DNA from: Solen grandis
Lineage: Eukaryota > Mollusca > Bivalvia > Adapedonta > Solenidae
Length of the DNA stretch: 64,000 nucleotides
Assembly (NCBI GenBank): GCA_021229015.1
Contig: CM037783.1
Location: forward strand, 22,542,608-22,606,607
Reading direction: 5' to 3'
This document shows, one piece after another, positions 45,930 through 57,075 of this stretch (its first letter is position 1; each line of letters opens with the position of its first letter). Below the pieces are notes generated by a model. The model ran no database searches. It was given only the letters and a program-made list of their open reading frames with translations, and had not been told where the DNA came from. The position numbers were made by a program, and so were the translations under genes.

Positions 45930-46515
45930 ACACACAGTACTTGTCCATGCAAATATATACTCAAATATGTAAATGCCTTCTAAATACTTGTCTATGTCAG
46001 TGCAACTTTACCATGCAAGCATACAGCCAACACTTTACCATGCAAGCATACTCAATATTTGCCCATGCAAGTATACAAACAATACTTTTCCATGCAAGGA
46101 AAAGTTCAGTACTTGTCCATGCAAATACCAAACAATACTTTCCATGCAAGTAAAAGTTCAGTACTTGTCCATGCAAGACTAGTATACAAACAATACTTTC
46201 CCATGCAAGTAATAGTTTGGTACTTGTCCATGCAAGTATACAATCAATACTTTCCATGCAAGTAAAAGTTCAGTACTTGTCCATGCAAGACTAGTATACA
46301 ATCAATACTTTCCATGCAAGTAAAAGTTCAGTACTTGTCCATGCAGGTATACAATCAATACTTTCCCATGCAAGTAAAAGTTCAGTACTTGTCCATGCAA
46401 GTATACAATCAATACTTTCCATGCAAGTAAAAGTTCAGTACTTGTCCATGCAAGTATACAATCAATACTTTTCCATGCAAGTAAAAGTTCAGTACTTTTC
46501 CATGCAAGTATACAG
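45930..46515 (+). repeat. About 54-bp tandem array built on 'CCATGCAAG'
   Basis: The half-unit landmarks are 'tccatgcaagtaaaagttca', 'gtacttgtccatgcaagtat' and 'acaatcaatacttt'. Ten or so units with small indels, more degenerate at the left. In intron 14, non-coding. Confidence 0.8.
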
Positions 46516-47541
46516 CATTACTTTAAGTCTCATTAAGAAAGGATATACTAAAGCCACAAAAGTAGGACTGAAGCGCTGTAGCTCCAGAACACACAAGCCA
46601 GGACTTATTATGTTTGCAAGGTTTTATTATTACAAAACCTTAAACTTTTGCCATTGAAGAGTCATTACTTTTATAATAATTCAACATGAGTTTTATTCTA
46701 TTAGAGTTTGGTTTGAACTTTTTTACATTCAGATCAATGCTAAATAATTTGAGTCAATGCAAATGATTTATTGCCACCACTATTGGTTATAAACTGAATA
46801 TTTACATTAACATGTACATAAAAACAAATAAAGTAAATTTTGTGTAAATGAACAATTGGAAAATACATTAATAAAATGATACCATAGTATGTTTCTTTGC
46901 TATCGATATACAGCAGTTGTAATTGTATAAAAAAGATATTAGAATTCAAATTATGCTGCATAAAATGCTCCACAGGAGGTTCTCTGTGAAGTTTAAAAGT
47001 TTTAAACAAGAATGATACCTCTAGGAAAGAACATTTGTCAGGGTGTAGTGACAAGTGGTACTGCTTCTGATAATCCCCCCCACCCCTGTTGGCGTCACCA
47101 GCATCTGTCCATGAAACCCTGCACAGACTAGACTGTTAGATCTTAGAAAGTTAGAATGTATGTATGAATCAAGTAAGCTGTATTTACAGTTTGTGTATAA
47201 TAAATGTTCAAAAACCATCCCGTTTTTTGGTGTCAAAACTTATTCTAAACAAAGATCTAAGTGTATACTATTAACCACATACCCACAAGTGGAGAATATT
47301 ACATTGGGTCTCAGGCAAATGAACCAAGAATAGTGATGTAAGGATCTTTTGCATCTAAGTTTAGGTCTATGTGGAAAAGGCTGTCAAATAAATCCCAGGT
47401 GTGGGGGCAAGTTTGTTTCATAACACACTAAGGCACAAAGTACAGGCCCGACATAGTATAACTTTCAAAGTTTTCTGAATTGCATTATGCAGATCTTTTA
47501 AGATTTAACTAACCAACTGATTCACATGTATCATGATACAG
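46516..47541. other. Rest of intron 14
   Basis: No exon seen. 'ccccccacccctgttggcgt' and 'cagcatctgtccatgaaacc' (47075-47130) match a repeat fragment at about 61150-61210. Confidence 0.45.
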
Positions 47542-47779
47542 AAAAGAGAAGAAGATAGAAAAGAAATCGGCCTACAGATCAGATAGTAGTCAGTATGGCG
47601 ACTTCATCAACCCGGCCTACCATTCTGGCAGCCTTCAGGTCCGACCAATGGCCCCATATCCTGCAGTTGGATATCCAGCAGGAAGGTACAGGCCAGACGC
47701 AAGCTTTGAGGAGCCACCACTCACCAGTGCCCAACGATTGCCTCAGGATGACCAAGCCACATATATCTGGACAGCTTAG
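47542..47779 (+). CDS. Receptor-like gene, exon 15: cytoplasmic tail and stop
   Basis: The acceptor CATGATACAG ends at 47541; phase 2 entry; stop TAG at 47777-47779. The tail starts basic (KEKKIEKKSAYRSDSSQYGD), as expected after a type I helix. It contains FINPAYHSG, an NPxY motif usable by PTB/AP-2 adaptors, several tyrosines (YGDF, YPAV, ATYIWTA) and a Pro/Tyr-rich middle. No kinase, death or TIR domain, so any signalling would need adaptors. Confidence 0.88.
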
Positions 47780-48690
47780 ATCAATTTATTTGTGGATTAA
47801 ATACCTGTCCATCAAAACTTGACTCTCTTGATTTTAATAATGTTACTTTACATCATAAACTTAATATTGTCACTGAATCTCATTTTAAAACATCGAAATA
47901 ATAGGTGTATTGAATTTTTTTGAAGATATATGGAAATTGTGATTGAGACCAAATGTAAAGATGGAAAACTCAGTTTTAAATTTAGTAAATCTCTGAATGT
48001 TAATGTAGAATTTATGATGGTAAATATGATGTCACCTGTGTTCTGCTAAACCCTGTTTTAAGACACAGGAATACTGATAATCGGACAATTTTTCTTTGTT
48101 CAATTTGCTGTCAGATCAACAAATATATTGTAAATTTCAAGTGTTCTAGAAGCATATGAAACATATAGATATAGACGGCCAAGAGAAGGACTCTGATGTT
48201 TACCTCATTCTTATGCTTATCAGTAAAGTGCCTTCTGTTATGAAAAAAATAGATAAAATGTCAGAATTCCGTCTGAAACAGATTGTGAAATATGAAATGT
48301 ATATTTAGATACTTTTTGTCATATTAAAACTAATGATTTTTTTAAATATATATATATTTTAATCAAGATTGTGATTTAGATTAATACAGGACATATATGT
48401 TGCAATTTATTCCCTAATCACATAACATTATATGTACATGTACCTTGAACTTATTTTGATATGTGTAAGAAATAATGCTTTACTAATGTGATTATGTTAT
48501 ATGTGCAAGTCATTTTGTCTTTAAACTAGTGGTGATACTTAGATACTTTCATATATCACTTGTGATTGACTTCGTGTGGTTTGTAGACGTTTTTCTCATT
48601 TGTTATCAGTATAATCAATGTTAGCAATATCAAAATTATTAAAATTGTCAATAAATATTTTATTTGGTAATACAGACATTATAGAGTTTA
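47780..48690 (+). other. Probable 3' UTR of the receptor-like gene
   Basis: Non-coding AT-rich sequence from the stop to the polyadenylation signal. The exact cleavage site cannot be seen. Confidence 0.6.
48650..48655 (+). terminator. Polyadenylation signal AATAAA
   Basis: AATAAA lies about 870 bases after the stop codon, with a GTGTGTGTGTG plus long T tract about 45-80 bases downstream, a classic GU/U-rich downstream element. Confidence 0.65.
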
Positions 48691-48889
48691 TCTGTAAATA
48701 GTGTGTGTGTGTTTTTTTTTTTTTTTTTTTTTGGCTATTTCTCTTTTTTAAACAAACTTTAACAAGAGCTTCTTAAAAATCACTGCCGTAGAGCCTATTA
48801 AATTTCTGTAAATTGTTTGTTTCTCCCATAATTAAATATTTTCATGGTAAAACATTGATTACATTGTTTAAATATGGGATAATCCAGGC

Positions 48890-49460
48890 ATATATCTGCA
48901 GATTACACTGGTTAAATGTAAGATAATCAAGGTAAAACCTTACATGTCATTAAGAAGAAGGGGGGGGGGGTTACACTGGTTAAATGTAAGATAATCAAGG
49001 TAAAGCCTTACATGTCATTAAGAGGGGGGGGGGGGGGGTTACATGGTTCAATGCATGATAATCAAGGTAAAACCTTACATGTCATTAAAGGGGGGGGGGA
49101 TGTAACATTGATTAATTGTAAAATAAACAAAGTAAAACCTTAAAATTTAACAGAAACATTTTACATTGGTTAAATGTAAGATAATTATACAAGGTAAAAC
49201 CTTACATGTCATTGTGTGTGTGTGTGGGGTAACATTGGTAAATTGTAAAATAAACAAGGTAAAACCGTACAATTTAATAGAAACATTACATTGGTTAAAT
49301 GTAAGATAATTAAGGTAAAACCTTAAATGTCGGGGGGGGGGGGGGAATTGGTTAAATGTAAGATAATCCAGATAAATCTTACATTTAACACAATAACACA
49401 ATTTTTATATTGGCTAAATGCAAGATAATTCAGATAAAACAGTATGTTAAAAAAAAGATT
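48890..49460. repeat. About 60-70-bp degenerate tandem repeat with expanding G runs
   Basis: Units share 'tggttaaatgtaagataatc' and 'aaggtaaaaccttacatgtc'. Four units carry G runs of 10-15 (48961-48970, 49024-49038, 49090-49099, 49332-49345) at the same place in the unit; one has GTGTGTGTGGGG instead. 'aggtaaaaccttac' is itself nearly palindromic. Confidence 0.75.
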
Positions 49461-49689
49461 ACATAGGTAACATGAAAGACTTTAAGTATTATATTACAGG
49501 TAACATAAACAATATAATGTTATACAAATAACTGTTATTAAAATAACAAATGGCAATCATTATCTTCATAGATTCATTACATTAGTTAAATGTCCGGTAA
49601 CCCTTTCCTACATCTTACATGTTAGATGTTATAATTAAATCTTGAAAAGATCATGCTAGTTGTATGTAAAATGTTCAGTGATCGTGCCA

Positions 49690-49755
49690 TAGAAAGAGGT
49701 GTCTGATCTGGGTCTGCTCTGTCTGCCAGGTTGTCAAAATGTGTCTTCATGAAGT
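49690..49755. repeat. Dispersed repeat copy
   Basis: 'gtctgatctgggtctgctct' followed by 'gtctgcc' and 'tgtcaaaatgtgt' match copies at about 18660 and 58690. Confidence 0.45.
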
Positions 49756-49759
49756 AAAT

Positions 49760-51635
49760 GGTTAAACAATATTGAACTCCATTTTTTGCACTTCTTTTCT
49801 AATTGAATCTGACATCTTGTTTTGGGGGCTACTTCCTAGGAAGAGCAGAGGGAATATAAAACATTTTACTGAAAATAATGCCTTCTTGAACAAAAAGAAA
49901 GAAAGGGGAAAAACCGTTCATGAGGATAAGTTTTCTTATAAATTTAAATACTGTATAAATAACTTAAACTTCAGAAAAGTTACCCAGAGCCACAAGACTG
50001 TACAGTTGTATACATGTATATATTTTTGTATGTAAAATGTTTTGATTTTTTTAAGTGCCATTATATCCTACCCATCTCACAGACTAGTATATATACTGTG
50101 TTTTAACCAAATGGTTTATGAAAAATCAGTTTCTTGTGTCATGCAAATGTAAAAATGGTAAAGGTTTATGTATTATCAGTTTTGAGTGTGTGTGTCTTCC
50201 AGTTCCATTTTATGCATATTTTAAGGATGTCCAACCATATATAATTTTATTTGGTTTTTGGAAATGATTTGATCAACTTGTTTATTTGATGCTGACAATT
50301 ATCAAAACTAGCATAATTATTAGAGTACTGAGAGTGACATCCCCTGGACAGATATGGTCAGTTCTTATATAATGGAATCCAGTATGCTTGTTCCAAAAAA
50401 TTCTTAATCAAATTCTGAGCACATGTAATTTTAGAGACTTTAAATAGATCTTATTTCATATAATTGTGACTCGGACACAATGTATGAAAATATTGCAAAA
50501 ATGTATCCACCTATTGTGATATATGACTGTTATGGGATCTGAAATTTAGTGTCCAAGTCATACAATAAGTTATATAACAGCAATGAGACTTAATTGTGTT
50601 GAAAGGTTTATACACATCCTAAATTCCATATGATTTATAGGACTTGTATTGGATAGTACCAGTTGTAAACTGTTTTACACTATCTTAATCATGTATTATG
50701 TAATCACTCACACATTTTCTCAATAAAATGATACGTAATCAGAATGGTTTCATGTTGGATCAAGTCCATTATTTCCATAACATTAGAAATATTTTGGATT
50801 TAAACAGGGTTGCTTTATGTACAGTGGCAGTAATGGGAAACCAGGATGTAAGGAGATGTTGGCTGGGCAGACTCTACATACAGGCCTGGATCCAGAGTTT
50901 TTCAACTGGATGGGCTTAAAATAGGATTGTGATGTCAGTGCTAAATTGTTTCTAGGATGATGGAGATGCATTCTAAGGGGTATCTGGAGTTGGATAGCTG
51001 CTTTTTTTTAAGTTAGATATAAAATTCAAAATTTATATTGAAATCTAAGCCTTGAGTTAATTTTTTTTTTTGGGGTTGAATGTTTTGCACTAGCATACTT
51101 TTTTCTTCATTTCTTAAAATCAACTTCAATATACATTAATATTCCGTTCTTTAAATTTATGATGTGCGTGCAGAGCGTTGGGCATCCCCTTTTTTCAGTC
51201 TTCTTTAACTTCTATGTCCTTCATTGGATTTCTTCAATATTTGGACAGATGTTTAAGTAGATGGACCACTTCATTATGCATTTGACCATGTAATTTTTGA
51301 TAATAAAAAAAATGGAGTCAGAACAACTTTACCTTTTTGTTAATCTGCTATAACTGTGCTTCATTGGAATGTTTCAATATTTGGACAGTTGCTTAAGTGG
51401 ATGGAACACATAATTATGAAGCTGACCTTGACCGTTGACCTACTTTTGATAAAAAGCAAAAAGACTGACCATAATACCATCAGGTCTTGTTTCTGTTTTG
51501 TCAATCTTCTTGTCATTGAGCCAATATGCTTAAATGAGGGATGAACCAAATCTGCTTTGGATATTGTTGTATCAGGTGGGCAGTTAACTACTGTTCTTTG
51601 GAGAGGCTTAATACTAGACTCCCATCCTCTGTAAG
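49760..51635. other. Downstream AT-rich DNA, no gene seen
   Basis: No exon, RNA gene or defined element. Two similar stretches near 51225-51270 and 51360-51420 ('aatatttggacag.tg.ttaagt.gatgga') are part of a degenerate repeat. Confidence 0.45.
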
Positions 51636-51639
51636 AATT

Positions 51640-51690
51640 TGTCATTAGCCGGGACTTGAATCCACAACCCTCTAAACCAACATATAGATC
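51640..51690 (-). repeat. tRNA-like B-box fragment (SINE remnant)
   Basis: The minus strand reads GTGGATTCAAGTCCCGGCTA, a B-box-like sequence. There is no complete tRNA fold. Probably a SINE head fragment. Confidence 0.35.
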
Positions 51691-51875
51691 TGTGAATATA
51701 ATTTTTGCTAAATGATACATAGTTGCTAATAACAAATTTAATGGCACTGACTGCAAGGCTCTATTGTGAGTTCTGATCCAGCTGGGACTATTTTTGAAAT
51801 ATTACATTTATATTTGGCTCTATTAAAAACCAGCATTAATAGGTTACATTTACATTCAGTATTTGGCTCACACTG

Positions 51876-51969
51876 GGGATTTCCACAATCTGACTAAAGT
51901 CATCTCCTATATACGCCATGCTACATTACCGTAGGAAGATCTGTACTTTAGTCAGATTGGGATTTCCAC
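51876..51969. mobile_element. 72-bp palindromic mini-element with 11-bp flanking direct repeats
   Basis: The arms AATCTGACTAAAGT (51887-51900) and ACTTTAGTCAGATT (51945-51958) are perfectly complementary, with further pairing inside (ATCT/AGAT, CCTA/TAGG). GGGATTTCCAC flanks both sides exactly (51876-51886 and 51959-51969), as expected of a target-site duplication. It could also fold as a pre-miRNA-sized hairpin. Confidence 0.6.
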
Positions 51970-52461
51970 TACTGAGCATAATCAAAGCGCAGAAGGCACT
52001 GAAGTTGTGTGTGTCTCAAGTGGAAGAGGGTTTGACGAGCTGCAGATATGCAGGGTAACTTAGTTTTTTGCCAGATACCTAAATTATATTACAATCTGAA
52101 TGATTGTTATTTCAGATTTGTTTTTCTTTGGATTTAGATATGCATATTTGATATAAATTTTATAAATTGTAGGCTAAAGAAATAGGAAGAGTAACAGTAA
52201 CTGTAGTGATGTGCTAATTGCTAACAGTCGTTGAAACAAATGGTGCGTGTTCATCTTTAATTTCTTGTAATGACCTTGTTCAGGCAAAGTAAAAGCGGGG
52301 GAAGGGGGGTCAATTTCTTGAAAATTTGACACCCCTTTGTTAAATTTACTTTGATAAACAAAAGAAATGTTGACAAGTCTGTTATTTGAAATCTCAGTAT
52401 TATATAACCGAGCGACGGCACAGTCTATTTATAGATACAAATATCAGTGGCTCGCTCCTAG

Positions 52462-52465
<4 letters not shown>

Positions 52466-52514
<49 letters not shown>
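52466..52514. repeat. (TA)n microsatellite
   Basis: About 25 uninterrupted TA units followed by short CA-rich sequence. Confidence 0.95.
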
Positions 52515-52515
<1 letters not shown>

Positions 52516-53031
52516 CACACACCACACACACAGGTATTGGCCATTCTGTAGTGCATAAAATAACCCCTGGAGATATCTGAGGTCATTAGCCTGATGTGAT
52601 TATTACCTGCACATCCACAATCCAAATTCACCTGCGAGCCACCTTTACATCTCAAAAGAAATTATATTCCTCCGCATAGTAAAGTGACAGTTACATAACA
52701 TTATAGAGAAATGGGTTCTTCTCTGCTTTAATGCCACACACAATTATTGTCTCTTAGATATTTATTTTTTTACTCAAAATCGAGTTTACAGTATTTTAGC
52801 TGAATCTCAGCATACCTGTATTGTAGAATTGTGTTCGATCGTTCATACAAAATTGAGAGCTTATTCGGCTTTTCAATTAAATGAAACGGATGCTCAGAAT
52901 GTAGTACTATCGTAACTACGTTACACACAACTAAAAATTAATCCAATCTGCAATCAAGTCAATTTCATCCACCCATTAAGCTAGATAGGGGGTGGGGTGA
53001 ATACTTTTAACAACTGGGTCACAGGAACATC

Positions 53032-53445
53032 TCACATCTTTAAACTGAAAATGAGAATGAAGTAAATATTATAAGGCTGAAAATAAATAAACCTCAATTT
53101 TAGCAATTTCAGTATGCCCTGAAAATGTTGAGGGTTCATAACTTTTGATTTACTCCGTATAATAATTTCATTGAATTCCTTCCCTTTTGCCTCTACTACT
53201 GTGGGGAGATGCAATGGAACTTCAGAAGTTGTTTTCTCAATAACATTTTTGAACTTAACGAGATAAGAAAAAAACTTCATCTTCACAAATAAAATGGTCG
53301 AAGTTTCTTTTCTTATCATGTTGGAAACAGTGTTATGTGATAGGCCTTTATCAAAATATATACAATTATTGTTAACGCTACATAATTTCCTGCAACCATG
53401 GTTGAAACAGGGACTAGAGTCCTTGGTTAAAACAAAAATATGCAA
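53032..53445 (-). CDS. Hypothetical minus-strand open frame, unconfirmed
   Basis: 137 codons, the longest non-repeat open frame in the window. The middle (EKTTSEVPLHLPTVVEAKGK, then EFNEIIIRSKSK) looks less biased than the AT-driven ends. No domain is recognised and no splice context or Kozak support is clear. It could be a real exon, a decayed transposon gene or chance. Confidence 0.2.
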   Translation of the reverse strand: MHIFVLTKDSSPCFNHGCRKLCSVNNNCIYFDKGLSHNTVSNMIRKETSTILFVKMKFFSYLVKFKNVIEKTTSEVPLHLPTVVEAKGKEFNEIIIRSKSKVMNPQHFQGILKLLKLRFIYFQPYNIYFILIFSLKM

Positions 53446-56144
53446 AACAGTTAATTAAAATTAAATGCAGGTTTAAGGATTGAACTGGATGTACCATCAA
53501 CAATTGCAGAATAATCCTTAGACTGATTGTATAGATTGCATACAAGTTATCTGCCGCACAGTATACAGCTCGCGTCGAGTATAGCTCCCCGGGTTACTGA
53601 AGCTCTGTTCGTTGAAAAGCACACGAACTGTATTCGGGGGGAAAATAATAATTATGCAAAGTCGAGTATAGCTCGCATTCTCTTTGATTAACTGATGATA
53701 CAATGATACAACAGAGGTCACGTCCCGGATGTGAATCTTTTAGTCAAATGATTTCATGTTCCCCGTTGGAAGAAAATGCTTATATTTACCCACCAGTACA
53801 TACGAGCAGGACAGGACGAAGAAAATTTCAGCTGACGAGCCACGCTGATTGGTCAGCCAGTAAGGTATTCGATTTCAAATGTTCAAATAGCCGAGGTACT
53901 GGTCAACTTTCGGCATAATTAAAACAAACCTGTAAATTACAGATGTTTTTTTGTTTTTACAGATGATTTTATATTTGACCCACTTTCGGCTTCTAAACTA
54001 AAAGATTTCAGGAATGAAGGGTCACACTCCGGGGTCCGGCCACAGAGCCGAGCAGGCAGACGGACCCTAATTAAACAAAGTAATCAATCAGTCGGTACTG
54101 GTTAAAATATGTACCATATGAACCCCGTGACGTTCGAACGAAACCCCCCAACATACAATTCAGCGTCATCATCATCATCCGCGTCATCACTATCATTCTT
54201 TAAAAAACCTCCGTTGTTGATCATCACCATCAAAAATCATTATCAGTACACTTCATCAATTATAATACAGAGACCCTGCGCCAAGTATCGTCATATAGGA
54301 ACTGAAAAACGTATTATTTAAAAGAAGACTTTTAATTCAAAACTTTGAAATGAGAAGGAAAATATCAGAATCACCAAACGAAACTTTAGTTCCATCAAGT
54401 AGCATTATTAATCAGTATTATTCATGGTGGATATATCCTCATCATCAGTCTAAGGCATTTAAAATCATCATCGTCATTAAAACCAAGCAATCACCATCAT
54501 CAAACTTATATATCATGAGTAACGCTAAATGTATAATCAGCAGTTATCGTAAGTAACCCCCCCCCCCCCTTAAATCCATCGACAGCTAGCTGAATCATCC
54601 TGAATACATATATATCTTGTCGGAGTGTGTATATATATGCCATGAATTTAAATAATTTCTATATTACATCAGATTACTGGGGAACGCTTTCCAAAAAGGA
54701 AGCATCAAGTACCCCGAATGCAGCTCCTCATTTAGTACGAAAGCTACCCGGTATACTCGACAAATATAGCTTCCCGTGGAGTTATATTCGAAACGTGCTG
54801 TATATGGTGGGACACTGCATGCATGGTGATACAATCTAGACCATTTCACTCCGAAATGAGATGACAGCGAGCCTGCGCAAACCCACGAGCACTTTCCGAT
54901 GCTGGTGGAACATCTCAAACCTTGTTCTCTTGAATTTTCCCCAGCAACAGTTTGGTCAATTTAAATCAGCGAAATAAACCGGGTATTGCTGATCAATGGT
55001 GGATATTGTTGCCACATCAACAGTATTTTTCAGAGACATTCGAATATTGGACCGAGGAAAGTCGAATACAAATGGGCATGAACAAACGGCTAAGTACTTG
55101 ATCCTCATTGATGATAGACAGAAATGTTGCTCGGAAAAATGCTTTTTTCGTAAACGCCCACTTCAGAATACAATATCCCCGAATAATTAATAGTAATAAT
55201 ATTACCATCTGTGAACGAGCTGATTTCAAAACATTCTTTAAAAAAGAAAATGTTAATATTTCTGAAATTATATTTTACGGCCGATTTTACCCTGAAAGAA
55301 ACATTTATCTGTAAAAACAACGCAAACAAAATATGTGCCAAACATCTCTTGGAGAATTTATAACTGAATAAAAAAGAAAACATTACAGAGGCTGCGCGTA
55401 GATAATGATCACTTTTTGTACGTTAGTGCTTGATGTTAGTCTAATTTGCATACGAAAACAATTCCTTTTGTGTCTGATGTACGTTGTAGAATGTCGATAA
55501 TGCTCTCGCACGTTAGCTCCCGTGAAACAAGACTAAAGTATAAAACGAGATGTACATTACTTTGGAACGCAACAACTGAATAATGGGCGTGAAATGATTG
55601 TAATTTAATGTATCATGATCATTTTTATCACGTCAGCAAGCAGATATTACTGGGGGATATAATGCATGATGTGGGAGAAACGAATCACAAGGAAATTGCA
55701 TATCACGGAACAAATAAACTACGTTTAAGGAGATTACGTCTTTTAAGGAGGTCAAAGGATAGTACTTTGCGCCTATGACGGATATATGAATGATTCTGGC
55801 TCCCGAAAGGATTTGAACCTAAACACAAGCTTCAGGCAACCAGTCTCGGTGACTGAGTAGTGGTTAGGGCGTCCTACAACATGTAAAATCTCTGTTTGTA
55901 ACATTGTAGTGGGGGGAAAGTCGGATTATACAATTAGTATATACTTTCACGAAGATACGCACATGTCTCAAATGGATCTTTCAGTTTCAATATGTCAACA
56001 TTAATTGTATGTAACAATGCAATATCTCACACCAGCATCATATACGTAAATATATACCAGTGCCCGAGGCGTGTAATTTAAAATCTAAAGTATATAGTTT
56101 TTCATAAACATGTACATATAATTCACACACACACACATATGTAT
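53446..56144. other. CpG-richer intergenic DNA, no confirmed gene
   Basis: CG dinucleotides become noticeably frequent from about 52.8 kb. GTCGAGTATAGCTC occurs at 53575 and again (GTCGAGTATAGCTCGC) at 53662, and a similar inverted stretch is near 54730-54790. An ATC/TCA-rich simple region spans about 54160-54520, with a C run at 54558-54569. A tRNA-like piece 'gactgagtagtggttagggc' (55851-55870) suggests a SINE head remnant. Confidence 0.4.
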
Positions 56145-57075
56145 ATACTGTAGTATCAGTATTGTTCGCGCTGGTCTAATTTTCGCGATTTTCGCGCAAT
56201 GGGCCTTCCGCGAATTTAGGACCGCGCGATATTAAGTCTGTATAATCAAAGAATATATATGGTATTTTTTTGATTGACACCGATTTTGACAACTAAATTT
56301 CATGCGTTGTTTTATAATCAGTACCATCTTAGATCAATAAAACCAACAGTTTCCCAAGGGTTTTACACTCGTGTTCTATTTGAGACTAATATCAAATCAA
56401 TAATCTGTGTTATTCTTTTTAAAATAAGATTTTTTTTGTATATTCTAACTTACCTTTTACCGGTTTTGAACCGGTGCATGAAATTTACGCTTGCGTGATG
56501 TTAACTCATTTTTGCCGAGTCATTATTCAGGCACTGACCTTTATGCATAAATTCATCACACAGATTTCGAACAAACATTACTACTAACTGTATGATGGCA
56601 GATCGTGTGTTCTGACATGTCCCCACCTTCTAGATTGACAGTTTGTTTATACAACAATCAAAGTGAGACCTGTAAAACAAAAATGTCCCGGAGAATAGAT
56701 TGTTTGATCACCGGAAGTGCTGCAGTCGATAACAAAGGAAATGCCATCTTTCGGCAGTTTGGCCCCAGCAATTAGGAGACGGTGCTAATTAACAACTTAC
56801 CAGTAACCCTTATCAGTAACCCACCCCTATGACGTCACTTACCTGGGGGGTGGGTAGCGCAAACATATCAGTCGGTAATTAATTAGCATTCGATACCCGG
56901 GGCACCAAATCAGTCATTCAGAACGAAATGGATATTTTTTTATTTATTCATATTTATTTTTTATACTTTTTTTTTTTTGAAATGGGAAATGCGCGAATTT
57001 AGCACCGCGCGAAATGGCTTTTAGAGAGGGTAGCGCGAAATTTAGACTGCGCGAAAATAACTGATACTACAGTAT
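56145..57075. mobile_element. DNA-transposon-derived element with CG-rich inverted termini
   Basis: A perfect 15-bp inverted repeat ATACTGTAGTATCAG (56145-56159) and CTGATACTACAGTAT (57061-57075) is extended imperfectly to about 45 bp with TTCGCGC and TCTAA..TTTCGCG blocks. Both subterminal zones are full of CGCG (for example GCGCGAATTTAGCACCGCGC). No transposase frame. Flanking TA suggests a Tc1/mariner-like MITE, which is inference. Confidence 0.65.

Larger units (their letters stand above)
17077..47779 (+). other. Gene: type I membrane receptor-like protein with GCC2/GCC3-type repeats (15 exons, 5' incomplete)
   Basis: Fifteen exons splice to one frame of 746 residues plus stop, numbered here from the first full codon of the 17077 exon. 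Order: seven cysteine-rich modules of the 'C.pG.y...C..Cp.G.Y......C..Cp.gt.t...g......C' type (residues about 1-373; Pfam Ephrin_rec_like/GCC2_GCC3-like), a linker region (374-538) with RRRR, an eighth module, an EGF domain (about 592-632), a transmembrane helix (about 638-662) and a basic tail with NPAY. Introns between extracellular modules are all phase 1, typical of shuffled extracellular domains. Many NxS/T sites fit a glycosylated ectodomain. The ligand and function are unknown; NPAY suggests PTB-adaptor binding or endocytosis. The start codon and signal peptide lie upstream, not found in this window. Confidence 0.85.

Noticed and set aside
45941..46265. Open frames with repeated HASI/QYLSMQ text
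   Set aside because: They translate the CCATGCAAG tandem array in intron 14.
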